Source: an uncultured Rhizobiaceae group bacterium
GTDB lineage: Bacteria; Pseudomonadota; Alphaproteobacteria; Rhizobiales; Rhizobiaceae
DNA length: 50,345 bases
Direction: 5' to 3'
Assembly: GCA_938044775.1 (NCBI GenBank)
Contig: CALIOE010000093.1
Coordinates: forward strand, 1 to 50,345
The position numbers and the translations under genes are program-made. Below the pieces are notes generated by a model. That model did not search any database and was not told where the DNA came from. It was given only the letters and a program-made list of their open reading frames with translations. Positions 37,152 through 45,658 of the stretch are shown piece by piece. Each line of letters opens with the position of its first letter. Positions within the stretch are counted from its first letter, which is position 1.

Positions 37152-37409
37152 ATGAAACGGGAAAAGCTCAAAGTCTTCGGTTCGAAAGTCGAATTCGCCG
37201 CTTTTGGTAAGAGCACGCTCGCCTATACGCGGCAGATGAACTCCGATGAAATCAGACTCAAGTTTCCTGATGCCGATGACCTGCCCGAAGGTGTGGACAT
37301 GTGGGCGCTGTTTGGCGCGGACGGTGAACCGCTGGCAATCGCCGATGAACAGGATCTGCTGATCGACAATGCCGAATCAAGGTCGCTGCTGGCCGTATCG
37401 CTGCAGTAA
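37152..37409 (+). CDS. DUF1150 family protein
   Basis: Starting at the ATG at 37152 gives 85 residues (MKREKLKVFGSKVEFAAFG...). The LPEGVDMWALFGADGEPLAIADEQDLLIDNA segment is the conserved DUF1150 core. This family is confined largely to alphaproteobacteria and is often next to ptsN or small heat-shock genes; its function is unknown. It converges on ptsN with a 10-base gap. A small perfect hairpin (37047-37062) lies upstream without a T-tract. Confidence 0.82.
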   Translation: MKREKLKVFGSKVEFAAFGKSTLAYTRQMNSDEIRLKFPDADDLPEGVDMWALFGADGEPLAIADEQDLLIDNAESRSLLAVSLQ

Positions 37410-37419
37410 GGCAGCCGCT

Positions 37420-37884
37420 CTAAGCTGCGTTTGCGTTTTCAACATCCGTCAGCAGGCTGAACACGGCGTCAGCATCTTCAGCCGTTCTCAATTGCGCAAG
37501 GGTGCTGTCCTGGCGCAGGATTCTCGCGATCCGTGAGAGGGCCTTGAGATGATCCGCGCCGGCTCCCTCCGGTGCAATCAACATAAAAACGATATCGACG
37601 GGCAATTCATCCATCGCATCGTACTCGATCGGTTTGTGGAGGCGACCGAAGAGCCCGACGATCCCGGAAATGCCCGGCAATTTGCCATGAGGGATGGCTA
37701 CACCTCCGCCAACCCCAGTCGAGCCCAGTTTTTCGCGCTGCAGCAACGTCTCAAAGACCGTACGCTCGTCCAGTTCGGTCTTGTCGGCTGTCAGGGTTGC
37801 CAGTTCCTGAAGCAATTGCTTCTTGGAATTGGCTTTCATGTCTACAAAAACATGATCTGCCGAAATGATGCTACTCAAATCCAT
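37420..37884 (-). CDS. ptsN: PTS IIA-like nitrogen-regulatory protein (EIIA-Ntr)
   Basis: The ATG at 37884 (MDLSSIISADHVF) gives 154 residues, the standard length; an upstream TTG would add nine non-conserved codons. The phosphorylated His is His 66 in GGGVAIPHGKLPG. The protein receives phosphate from the PTS-Ntr chain (PtsP, NPr) and controls K+ uptake and nitrogen- and carbon-linked processes. It lies 53 bases after hpf on the same strand, the usual rpoN-hpf-ptsN order. Confidence 0.95.
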   Translation of the reverse strand: MDLSSIISADHVFVDMKANSKKQLLQELATLTADKTELDERTVFETLLQREKLGSTGVGGGVAIPHGKLPGISGIVGLFGRLHKPIEYDAMDELPVDIVFMLIAPEGAGADHLKALSRIARILRQDSTLAQLRTAEDADAVFSLLTDVENANAA

Positions 37885-37937
37885 GTCGGGCCTACCGGTG
37901 CTCCCAGCCAACGTCTCAGCATTCTGAAATCGTTGAA

Positions 37938-38525
37938 CTAATTGTCCGTGTTGTCGCTTTGGGTGGAAGAGGGATCAACCCAGCCAATGTTCCCATCGGC
38001 TCGGCGGTATACAACATTCAGAGTGCCGTTGGCGGCGTTTTTGAATACGTTCACGGGTTGATCCATCAGTTCGAGTTGCATTACGGCCATTGCGACCGTT
38101 TGAGTGCGTACTGTCATCGAGCTTTCTGCGATAACGGCTGGTGCAAAATCCTCTGCAACTTCTTCATCGTCATCCGGCATCGACATGACGGTATAGGCAG
38201 CAGCAGCTGCATCGTCGTTGTTTTGACCGGCGTGGTGGTCTTTTAACCTGCGTTTGTATCGACGCAAGCGTTTTTCCATACGCTCGCCAGCTTTATCAAA
38301 GCTTAAGTGCGGGTCATTTTCACGCGCGCTCGTTTGCAACGCGATGCCTGAATCCAGGTTGATCATGATGTCTGACGTGAAAAAGGCGCCCTGTTTTTCC
38401 ATTGTGACCTGGCCGCTGAAGCCATGACCAAAATACTTTTCAACAGCGTCTGATATGCGATCTTCAATCCGGGCGTTGAGGCTTTCGCCGATATCCATGT
38501 GCTTGCCGGAAATCCGTAACGCCAT
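37938..38525 (-). CDS. hpf: Ribosome hibernation promoting factor, long form (HPF/RaiA)
   Basis: The N-terminal 100 residues have the S30AE fold (MALRISGKHMDIGESLNARIEDRISDAVEKYFG, then KAGERMEKRLRRYKRRLKDHH). The C-terminal dimerisation domain is present (TVAMAVMQLELMDQPVNVFKNAANGTLNVVYRRADGNIGWVDP). With 195 residues it is the long form that dimerises inactive ribosomes into 100S particles. The start at 38525 has AAGGAGC upstream. The 191-base gap after rpoN may hold a stress promoter; I saw no clear consensus. Confidence 0.94.
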   Translation of the reverse strand: MALRISGKHMDIGESLNARIEDRISDAVEKYFGHGFSGQVTMEKQGAFFTSDIMINLDSGIALQTSARENDPHLSFDKAGERMEKRLRRYKRRLKDHHAGQNNDDAAAAAYTVMSMPDDDEEVAEDFAPAVIAESSMTVRTQTVAMAVMQLELMDQPVNVFKNAANGTLNVVYRRADGNIGWVDPSSTQSDNTDN

Positions 38526-38716
38526 ATTCAGTGCTCCTTGTTGGTCAACAGGTTCGGGAAATCCAGCCGCCGCTCAGACTCAATGCTGTCGGCGGCAAAA
38601 TATCTCCCGATTCAAGCGAAACCCTACTATGATGTTGGTGGCTGCACCAAGCTATATGAAAAAAAATGCCGTCGCCATCGAGGAATCCGGCGCAGATTCG
38701 CCGAATCCAAAGTTGG

Positions 38717-40312
38717 TTAGACGCTCGTTGGAGCGAAGGCGCTTTTTTCGTCGGTTTGGTTTACTGCGGTCATTGCCCGTTTTTCCCGACGTCTTTGGAC
38801 CGACGACTGGATATTCATGGACTCGCGATACTTGGCGACCGTCCTTCGCGCGATTTCTACTCCATGCGCCTTCAAGGCGGTTACAATTGCATCGTCGCTG
38901 AGTACCGAGCGGACGGTTTCGGCATCGACCAACATTTTGATCCGCGCCCGTACAGCTTCCGACGAATGAGATTCGCCGCCTTCCGTGGCTGAAATGGAGC
39001 TGGTGAAGAAGTATTTCAGCTCAAACATGCCGCGTGGCGTCATCATGTATTTGTTGTTTGTTACCCTGCTGACCGAAGATTCGTGCATGTCGATCGCGTC
39101 GGCGACGGCCCGTAGGGTCAGTGGCTTCAGGTGCTGGACCCCATAGGCAAGAAAAGCGTCCTGCTGTTTGACGATTTCGCTGGCGACCTTGAGGATTGTG
39201 TGAGCCCGTTGGTCCAGGCTCTTGGTGAGCCAGCTGGCGCTTTGCATGCATTCGCTCAGAAAACCGCTGTCCTGGTCGTTTATGAGCTTGCCGGAGACAT
39301 CAGCCAGATAGGTGTTGTTGACCAGAACCCGGGGCAGGGTATCGCTGTTCAACTCCAGGCGCCATGCGCCGTCAGGTCCCTCCTGAACGATAACGTCGGG
39401 GGCCACATGTTGTAGGGGGCTGTTTTCGAATGCGGTACCGGGCTTTGGGTCGAGTAACTGTATTTCGACCAGTGCATCATGGAGGTCCTCGAGATCAAGT
39501 CCGGTAATTTTCCGGAGCGTCTCAAAGTCGCGGCGCGCCAGGCAATCAAGATTGTCGAGAATGGTGACCATTGCCGGATCAAGCCGGTTCCGATCGTTCA
39601 ATTGCAGCCGAAGACATTCAGCGAGTGAGCGTGCTGCCACACCTACCGGCTCGAGCCCCTGTACCACTTCCAGGGCCTTTTCAACCTGGTCGGCTCCGAC
39701 ACCCATTCGGTCGGCGATGGCCTGCAAATCGGTTTGCAGGTAACCAGCCTCATCAAGGTTTTCGATGATGTCTTTTGCAATGTTTATGGTGGTGCTTGTT
39801 CCGGCAGAGATGGCAAGCTGACCATGAAGGTGATCCCGCAGAGAAATACTGCTGGCGGCAAAGTCGGCAACAGTTCGATCGTAGGCCGATGTATCGTTCG
39901 ACACTGATATTCCAGATGACGAAACGTAGGTGTCGGTGACATCTGCGGCCTTTTTTGGCTCGACCTGATCAGCGGCGGGTTTAACCTCGTCCGGGAAAAC
40001 ATTCTCCAGATTTGTTCCCAGATTCTCCGACATGGCCTGGGCGCTGATCTCCAGCTCATCGCTGCCATTCAGCTCGACAGCACTGTCCGAGGGGGTGTTG
40101 TCGACAGTCTCTTTGCCTGGCTGTCGATTTTCCTGTGCTTCGCCGTCCGGCTGCCCGTCACGCTCGAGGAACGGATTGCGCTCCAGCTCGCCTTCAACGA
40201 ACGTCGACAGCTCGATGTTTGACATGGCAAGCAGCTTTATGGATTGGCTCAGCTGCGGCGTCATCACCAGCGACTGGCCCTGACGCATTACCAGTTTCGG
40301 CGACATCGCCAT
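38717..40312 (-). CDS. rpoN: RNA polymerase sigma-54 factor
   Basis: The 531-residue protein has the Gln- and Leu-rich activator-interacting N-terminus (GQSLVMTPQLSQSIKLLAMSNIEL), an acidic linker of about 100 residues, the core-binding region, and the RpoN box ARRTVAKYRE near the C-terminus, which reads the -24 element. The start at 40312 has GGAAGG upstream. It directs transcription with enhancer-binding proteins at nitrogen and other promoters. The stretch of 119 bases back to lptB probably holds its promoter. Confidence 0.97.
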   Translation of the reverse strand: MAMSPKLVMRQGQSLVMTPQLSQSIKLLAMSNIELSTFVEGELERNPFLERDGQPDGEAQENRQPGKETVDNTPSDSAVELNGSDELEISAQAMSENLGTNLENVFPDEVKPAADQVEPKKAADVTDTYVSSSGISVSNDTSAYDRTVADFAASSISLRDHLHGQLAISAGTSTTINIAKDIIENLDEAGYLQTDLQAIADRMGVGADQVEKALEVVQGLEPVGVAARSLAECLRLQLNDRNRLDPAMVTILDNLDCLARRDFETLRKITGLDLEDLHDALVEIQLLDPKPGTAFENSPLQHVAPDVIVQEGPDGAWRLELNSDTLPRVLVNNTYLADVSGKLINDQDSGFLSECMQSASWLTKSLDQRAHTILKVASEIVKQQDAFLAYGVQHLKPLTLRAVADAIDMHESSVSRVTNNKYMMTPRGMFELKYFFTSSISATEGGESHSSEAVRARIKMLVDAETVRSVLSDDAIVTALKAHGVEIARRTVAKYRESMNIQSSVQRRREKRAMTAVNQTDEKSAFAPTSV

Positions 40313-40431
40313 TCTCTACACCTTCCGACTGCTATGACAGCACCAGTGGCTCCGTGAGATGGCCACTCTAAACTCGGCAAGTTTCATGCCAAACTAATAA
40401 CTTTTCGATAAATAATTCAAGAAGCTCTGCG

Positions 40432-41259
40432 TCAAAGGGTAAACTGATTGCCCAGATAGAGGCGACGTACATCCGGGTCGTCTACAATTTCCCTGGGGGT
40501 TCCGTGGGTCAAAACGGAGCCCGAGGTGATGATGTAGGCGCGGTCGATCAGACCGAGCGTTTCTCGCACATTGTGATCGGTGATGAGGACGCCAATCCCG
40601 CGTTTCGTGAGGTGACGTACCAGGTCTTGAATATCGCCTACGGCAATTGGATCGACACCGGCAAAAGGCTCGTCGAGCAGCATAAAAGCAGGTTTTGAAG
40701 CCAGTGCACGGGCAATTTCCAATCGACGGCGCTCACCGCCAGATAGGGCAATCGATGGCGATTTGCGCAGATGGGAGATTTTAAATTCGTCCAGCAGGGA
40801 ATCCAGCTGCTCTTCGCGCTTTTTCTTGCTGGATTCGATAACTTCCAGAACCGCGCGAATGTTGTTTTCGACCGACAGTCCGCGAAATATCGACGCTTCC
40901 TGAGGCAGATATCCAATGCCCAGCCGTGCACGGCGGTACATGGGCATCTCGGTCACATCGTGTCCGTCCAGGATAATGTTGCCCTTGTCCGGCTGCACCA
41001 AACCCATGATCATGTAGAAGCAGGTGGTCTTACCGGCGCCGTTCGGCCCAAGCAAACCTACGGATTCGCCCCGTCGAACGCCGATGCTGACATCGTTGAC
41101 GACAGTGCGCTTCTTGAATGACTTCTGGAGTCCTTTCGCGAGCAGTACACCATCGCGCGACCGCGGCATCGTTCCCGCGCCGCCATCAGGTTCGTTGTGC
41201 ACTGGCGGTGTTGCGCCAGCTGGCCTGATTGACCCTTTCAGCGCCTTTGCGAGCTTCAT
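40432..41259 (-). CDS. lptB: LPS export ABC transporter, ATP-binding protein
   Basis: LptB energises lipopolysaccharide extraction by LptFG. The 275-residue form has an N-terminal extension of about 35 residues ([18 protein letters not shown]) and then a complete ABC cassette: Walker [15 protein letters not shown], signature [15 protein letters not shown], Walker [14 protein letters not shown] and the switch His in [30 protein letters not shown] and [18 protein letters not shown] are LptB-specific. A later start at the Met in TMPRSRDG is possible. It lies 7 bases after lptA. Confidence 0.96.
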   Translation of the reverse strand: MKLAKALKGSIRPAGATPPVHNEPDGGAGTMPRSRDGVLLAKGLQKSFKKRTVVNDVSIGVRRGESVGLLGPNGAGKTTCFYMIMGLVQPDKGNIILDGHDVTEMPMYRRARLGIGYLPQEASIFRGLSVENNIRAVLEVIESSKKKREEQLDSLLDEFKISHLRKSPSIALSGGERRRLEIARALASKPAFMLLDEPFAGVDPIAVGDIQDLVRHLTKRGIGVLITDHNVRETLGLIDRAYIITSGSVLTHGTPREIVDDPDVRRLYLGNQFTL

Positions 41260-41266
41260 TTGCTTG

Positions 41267-41797
41267 CTAATTCGTCGGCTTAACGGAGCCGGGCGTGAAA
41301 ACGCTTTTCACGCGGCCGCCGCAACCGGCCAGCACTGCTTTATTTGTCTTCAGGTTGGCGGTGAGTTTGCAGCCCTTTGCTGCGCTGGTGCCCTGTGTCA
41401 CGACGACATTACCTTCCAAAACCACGATCTCGGTTTTCATGTTGTAGGTACCCCTGTCGGCAGATGCAGCATCATCGCCCTGAGTCACAACAAGGCTTCC
41501 AAGCATTTCGAGACGTTCGATCTTGTTGCCTCCACCGCCGCTCTCGTAGTGAACAACCAGCTTCTTGGTTGTCATGGTGCTTCCGCCCTGACGCACCACT
41601 ACGTTACCTGAGAAGGTCGCTTTCTCAGACTGATCTACAATTTCCAGCTCGTCGGCGTCGATGGATATTGGATCCTTGCCGCCACTGCTGAATCCTCCGA
41701 AGGCCTTCCCGGAAACCTGCGCGTGGGCGGCGAAGGCCATAGCAAATGTGAGAAGGAGCGACACGATCAATGCCGCTGGTCGTACTCCGTTGTTCAT
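41267..41797 (-). CDS. lptA: LPS transport periplasmic protein LptA (OstA-like)
   Basis: The 176-residue protein has a signal peptide ([19 protein letters not shown]) and the repetitive beta-jellyroll of the OstA fold: [38 protein letters not shown], then [20 protein letters not shown]. It forms the periplasmic bridge that carries LPS to LptD. A GGGGA ribosome binding site precedes the start at 41797. It sits 11 bases after lptC. Confidence 0.93.
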   Translation of the reverse strand: MNNGVRPAALIVSLLLTFAMAFAAHAQVSGKAFGGFSSGGKDPISIDADELEIVDQSEKATFSGNVVVRQGGSTMTTKKLVVHYESGGGGNKIERLEMLGSLVVTQGDDAASADRGTYNMKTEIVVLEGNVVVTQGTSAAKGCKLTANLKTNKAVLAGCGGRVKSVFTPGSVKPTN

Positions 41798-41808
41798 CCT
41801 GCAGTCCC

Positions 41809-42498
41809 CTAATTCGCATCATCTGCGGGTTGCTCAGCAGTATCGGGATTCTGCTGGATTGTCATCTTCACACGGTTACGGAAAATGATGCGCTTACCGT
41901 TTTCATCAACTCGAACCGCGTTTGCGCTGATGTTGCGCGTATCTGAAATAACTTTGACGGGTCTGTCACTCACCATCGTACCAGACTTCATGTCGATGTC
42001 GGCTTCCTCGAGCTGCAGGTCCATACCTTTGGCTCCACGGACAACAACGTTCTCCTGCAACTTCAGGGTTTCCCTGGACGTATCATAGGTGCCCCGTTTG
42101 GCATCGACATTTGCGTAATTGTCCGGCCCCATCGGCAAGCGCGCATCGATCGTGTCGAGATCAACCACGTTGGGTGTATCAAGATTCTGGATCGCCTTGA
42201 GGGCGTTGACGTCAAATGCGCGGTTTTCTTTGTCAAAGCCGGCCATTTTTGGGGAATTCATGATCAGTTTGCCGTCTCTCAAGGCGGCATCCGAAACCGG
42301 GGACACACTGAGCGGGGTGTAGGACATTGCCGCAAGAGCGCCGAAGGACATTACTGTTGCGATTGCTGTTGCAGGCAGGAAAGTCTTTAAAAAGCCGACC
42401 AGTGCAGAGTGGCGATGGGCAACAACGAAGTCGTGCTCGGTACGGCGGTTGGCGTACCGGGATTCCTTTTCGATGCGTGCACTTGACTTCAAAGCCAT
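41809..42498 (-). CDS. lptC: LPS export inner-membrane protein LptC
   Basis: The ATG at 42498 (MALKSSARIEKE) gives 229 residues; an upstream alternative would add 13 codons. One membrane helix (LKTFLPATAIATVMSFGALAAM, about residues 35-57) anchors a periplasmic jellyroll (LIMNSPKMAGFDKENRAFDVNA, GTYDTSRETLKLQENVVVRGAKGMDLQ). It connects LptBFG to LptA. It follows the RNase D-like gene on the same strand by 106 bases. Confidence 0.9.
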   Translation of the reverse strand: MALKSSARIEKESRYANRRTEHDFVVAHRHSALVGFLKTFLPATAIATVMSFGALAAMSYTPLSVSPVSDAALRDGKLIMNSPKMAGFDKENRAFDVNALKAIQNLDTPNVVDLDTIDARLPMGPDNYANVDAKRGTYDTSRETLKLQENVVVRGAKGMDLQLEEADIDMKSGTMVSDRPVKVISDTRNISANAVRVDENGKRIIFRNRVKMTIQQNPDTAEQPADDAN

Positions 42499-42604
42499 TT
42501 TTCCGCGCCCCCTAGCGCAGCAGTCCCCCAGAGACAACGCGGACGTCGTCCAAAAATGCGGTGTTTTTAAGACTTTGCGTTCCTAGCACAAACGCGTCTC
42601 GAAA

Positions 42605-43219
42605 TCATGAATGGGCAAATATGTCTGTTTCTTCCCAGCCGGCGAGATCCAGCAGACAACGGGTCGGCAGGAAATCAAAGCACGCCTTCGCCAGTTCGCT
42701 GCGTTCTTCGCGCGCCAGCCGGTCGTCAAGAGCATCGCGTAATTGGTGCAGATACAATACGTCCGATGCGGCGTAGGCCTGCTGCGCATCGCTCAGAACT
42801 TCCGCAGCCCAGTCGGACGATTGTTGTTGTTTTGACAGGTCAACGCCGATCAACTCGCGGGTCAGGTCTTTCAATCCGTGACGATCAGTATAGGTGCGCG
42901 TCAGCTTCGACCCGATTTTTGTGCAATAGACATTTTCGCAAAGCACACCGAATCCGTGCTGCAAGACGGCAATGTCGAAACGGCCAAAATGGAAAATCTT
43001 GGTTTTTGAATCGTCTGCAAGGAGTTTTTCAATGTTTGGTGCACTGGTTTGCCCTTTGGCGATCTGAACAACATCGGCGCTGCCGTCACCGGGCGAGAGT
43101 TGGACCACGCAAAGCCGGTCGCGATGCGGATTCAATCCGAGGGTTTCAGTGTCGATCGCAACATCACCCGAATAATTTGAAAGATCGGGCAAGTCGCCCC
43201 TGTGTAGTCGAACGGTCAA
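42605..43219 (-). CDS. rnd: RNase D-like 3'-5' exoribonuclease (short alphaproteobacterial form)
   Basis: I place the start at the TTG at 43219 (LTVRLHRGDLPDLSNY). It has an AAGGAG ribosome binding site six bases upstream and gives 204 residues, matching the short one-domain family. Longer in-frame starts exist but add non-conserved sequence. The DEDD-y exonuclease residues are visible: Asp and Glu in AIDTETLGL, Asp in FHFGRFDIAVL, and Tyr and Asp in AYAASDVLYLHQL. The C-terminal HRDC domains of full RNase D are absent. It should trim RNA 3' ends, including tRNA precursors. Confidence 0.9.
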   Translation of the reverse strand: MTVRLHRGDLPDLSNYSGDVAIDTETLGLNPHRDRLCVVQLSPGDGSADVVQIAKGQTSAPNIEKLLADDSKTKIFHFGRFDIAVLQHGFGVLCENVYCTKIGSKLTRTYTDRHGLKDLTRELIGVDLSKQQQSSDWAAEVLSDAQQAYAASDVLYLHQLRDALDDRLAREERSELAKACFDFLPTRCLLDLAGWEETDIFAHS

Positions 43220-44477
43220 GGTTCTCTCCTTCTTGAGTGGCAGCACCGTCATAATTGATTGCAGCCGGTCCGGCATATTTGTTCCGGTGGGCGCAGTGAT
43301 TTTTGCATACAGCCTTTTGCGATGAGATTCGCCTGTTTGTTCAATTCTGCACAAGCAGAATCCCGGCTAGGTCGCAACGGAAGGCGCGGGGAGTGTGCTG
43401 GTCCCTCTTTGGCGCCTGGTTGTTGCTCCGGCAAGTGGCGCGCGGCGCCCGGATGAACAATCGAGCGCGGCAACACTGAATGCAGTTCATTCCCCTCGGT
43501 CTGGCCGGCACGAACAGGCCCGAAGTTCGACAGACCTTGTGAAGTTCGTGCCTCGCAATGTTGCAGTCGCAAGTCAAAGCTCAGTGAGCCATGGTCCCGC
43601 TCGCTATGGTCGCGACGCGCATGAGAAGTCGAAGGTGCTCTGCCGGAACCTGGCCCATGCCCACCGTTCAGTTTCAAGATCAAGATTTGCTCATCGGCGC
43701 TCGGCAAGGCGCCGAGAGACGAATTTGTCAGGATTTCAGGGAAGTGCTGACTGCTGAAGTGTAGCGCATGACGCGACGCAAGTCCCCGGGCGTTTCTCAA
43801 GGGGTTGGTCGACGCCCCCACCTCGCGCCATGCTGGCGCCAATAGGGCAGCGGAAGGTTAACGGAATCTATACAACGGCCAAAGTGTTAATTGCATGACG
43901 CGGCACAAAAACGGCTTAAGGGGCAGAAAGCCGAAAACTTCTGTTGGCGTCATGCGCAAACAACATGGAATCATTGACTTTCAGCGGCAAGGATTTTGTT
44001 GCTGATTGTTACAATTTGTGAACCAAAGGTTAACGGACTGATTCAATCTCTATCGATGAAACTGCGCAGCAACCGGGTGCGCCGTGACGAGTTCTCGGAG
44101 CTGTGCTTTGATCTGTTTCGCTGTCAATGGAACGATCAGCTCTGTCAGGCGCCCGTCGTCGTCGGTGCGTTCAAAGGCTCCTGACATTTTGGGTTTGTAG
44201 GGCAGGTTGCCCGGTGTGAACCGCCCTGAGGCTTGAAGCGCGGGCGCCCTCGTTCAATGCTCCACACGGGTGCTTCGGCCAGGGCAGAGGTTACGTAGGC
44301 AATCAGTGCATCAGTGACTGTGAACAAAAAGCACCCATGACGGCCATCACCATCGGTGATGTTGCTGACGACGTTGGTGCGGTGCACTGTTGCGCCTGTC
44401 TGGTGCCAATCTCGTTCGTTGGTCAGGCCGATTCAAGATCAACCCTGGGTGGTCGTTCGATCATGACTGAGGGCGCT
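43220..44477. other. Gene-poor stretch with repeated and inverted GCATGACGC motifs
   Basis: No open frame in these 1,258 bases looks like a protein; the longest (197 codons, minus strand, 43249-43842) has a composition unlike its neighbours and no recognisable family. The region contains three copies of GCATGACGC (43766-43774, 43893-43901, and inverted at 43947-43955), a hairpin at 43912-43933 inside the inverted pair, and a hairpin at 43700-43716. I recognise no standard RNA gene here. Confidence 0.6.
43893..43955. repeat. Inverted repeat enclosing a nested hairpin
   Basis: GCATGACGC at 43893-43901 pairs with its exact complement at 43947-43955. Between them CGGCTT (43912-43917) pairs with AAGCCG (43928-43933). 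Transcribed, the 63 bases could fold into a two-tier stem-loop. No T-tract follows on either strand. Confidence 0.6.
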
Positions 44478-44912
44478 ATGTTAAGAGACTATTTTGGTGA
44501 AATTGTTGATGGCCGACTGGCAAGGAGGCGATTTGTTTTCCTGTGGCTGTTTTTGTTGGCCCTGTTTATTGGTTTCGGCGCCTTGATTGGCGTCAGTATC
44601 GGCATTGCGGAGCATCTCGTAGGCGGCGACCTGAAAACCGCCCAGCAGATGCTTCGAGAGAAGCTGGCCGTTCCTGCGGTTTTGGCCATTGCGATATTTT
44701 TGTTGGCTTTTGTGTTTGCGAAGTTGAACATCATTGCCAAGCGGGCCCGGGATGCAGGGCTGCCTGGATGGATCACTGCGATCGTTATTGCCGGACTAAT
44801 CGGCACCGCATCTCAGCTCGCCAATTCCGCTGCCACGTCCGGAGGCGTGGGCATGCTGTTGTTGATTGTGCTGGCATTTGTTCCGGCAAATCAATTCCGA
44901 AAAAGCTTGTAG
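44478..44912 (+). CDS. DUF805-like small membrane protein
   Basis: The start at the ATG at 44478 (MLRDYFGEIVDGRLARRRFVFLWL) is preferred to the ATG at 44463 because a GAGGG precedes it; 144 residues result. The R-L-x-R-x-x-F opening, four hydrophobic helices and the AKRARDAGLPGWITAIVIAGLIG segment are the DUF805 pattern, where an R-x-R/H-D-x-G/N motif sits at a membrane boundary. The family is of unknown function. The gene stands alone between two gene-free stretches. Confidence 0.78.
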   Translation: MLRDYFGEIVDGRLARRRFVFLWLFLLALFIGFGALIGVSIGIAEHLVGGDLKTAQQMLREKLAVPAVLAIAIFLLAFVFAKLNIIAKRARDAGLPGWITAIVIAGLIGTASQLANSAATSGGVGMLLLIVLAFVPANQFRKSL

Positions 44913-45658
44913 TTCGCCCAGGGGAACCGATCGGCGGGTTTCTTGATCACTCTCTCATGTCAGCTGTGCGCACGAAACGACCGATTTTTTCAATCGGTGA
45001 CTGCAAGATTGCAATGGGGCTTCCAGGTGCAGGTCTCAGATCGCTGTCCCAAAATTGTTTGCCCCGCAAAGACTTAAGCGTGCGGCTAAGTTCCGGAGGG
45101 TTGGGTGACCTGGCCGCTGGCCCGCAAGAATACATCTTCCATCTCCTCTGGAGCACGTGGCCTGACGTCAATAATCCGCATTGCAAAGATGTGCTTACAT
45201 TTCTGAATTTGCCCAGGTGAGGAGAGTGAAACCGGGGCGTTAGCCCGGTGATCCTCCCTCAGCTACGAGCAAATTTGATGCGCGTTGCCGGACGCTCCCG
45301 GCTGGTTCCTTTTGAATAGGAGAGACAAGACCGCAATTGCACCCCAAGACCTTGTCTTGCCAGCCGAGAACGCCGCGACATTTGATGTTCAAACATCACT
45401 GACAGGATGTGGCACTCTTCTTCGGTTCAGTAAAACGAATTTAATAGATATATCATATCGTAATGGGCGATAGATAAGCGATCGTACTCTGCTGACGGCG
45501 ATGGCGAACTCGGGTTACGGCAGGATCTGAGCCTGCGGTCTTCAGGTCATGAGTGACGAAAGCAAGCAAAGCATCGAAGCGGGGCAATCAGCCCTAATTG
45601 CTGCATTGATGCGATACGGGAGACACAAAAGTGCAGGCACACCGATTTTTGGTACTGT
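44913..45658. other. Gene-free stretch between the DUF805-like gene and the GGDEF-EAL gene
   Basis: These 746 bases hold no convincing coding frame. They contain a seven-base-pair hairpin at 44980-44998 (ACCGATT with AATCGGT) and a longer structured element at 45218-45261. An AT-rich tract lies at 45430-45475. I recognise no tRNA or known RNA family. Confidence 0.6.
45218..45261. repeat. Extended stem-loop in a gene-free stretch
   Basis: TGAGG (45218-45222) pairs with CCTCA (45257-45261), GAG pairs with CTC past a one-base bulge, and after a small internal loop ACCGGG (45231-45236) pairs with CCCGGT (45244-45249) around a seven-base loop. The 3' strand includes CCTCCC, which resembles anti-ribosome-binding-site motifs of alphaproteobacterial small RNAs. 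Confidence 0.45.

Noticed and set aside
43249..43842. A 197-codon minus-strand frame in the stretch upstream of rnd
   Set aside because: Its composition is Arg-, Ser-, His- and Pro-rich without hydrophobic periodicity, with no start signal and no family; treated as non-coding.
44980..44998. Hairpin ACCGATT/AATCGGT as terminator of the DUF805-like gene
   Set aside because: It lies 68 bases past the stop and is not followed by T residues.
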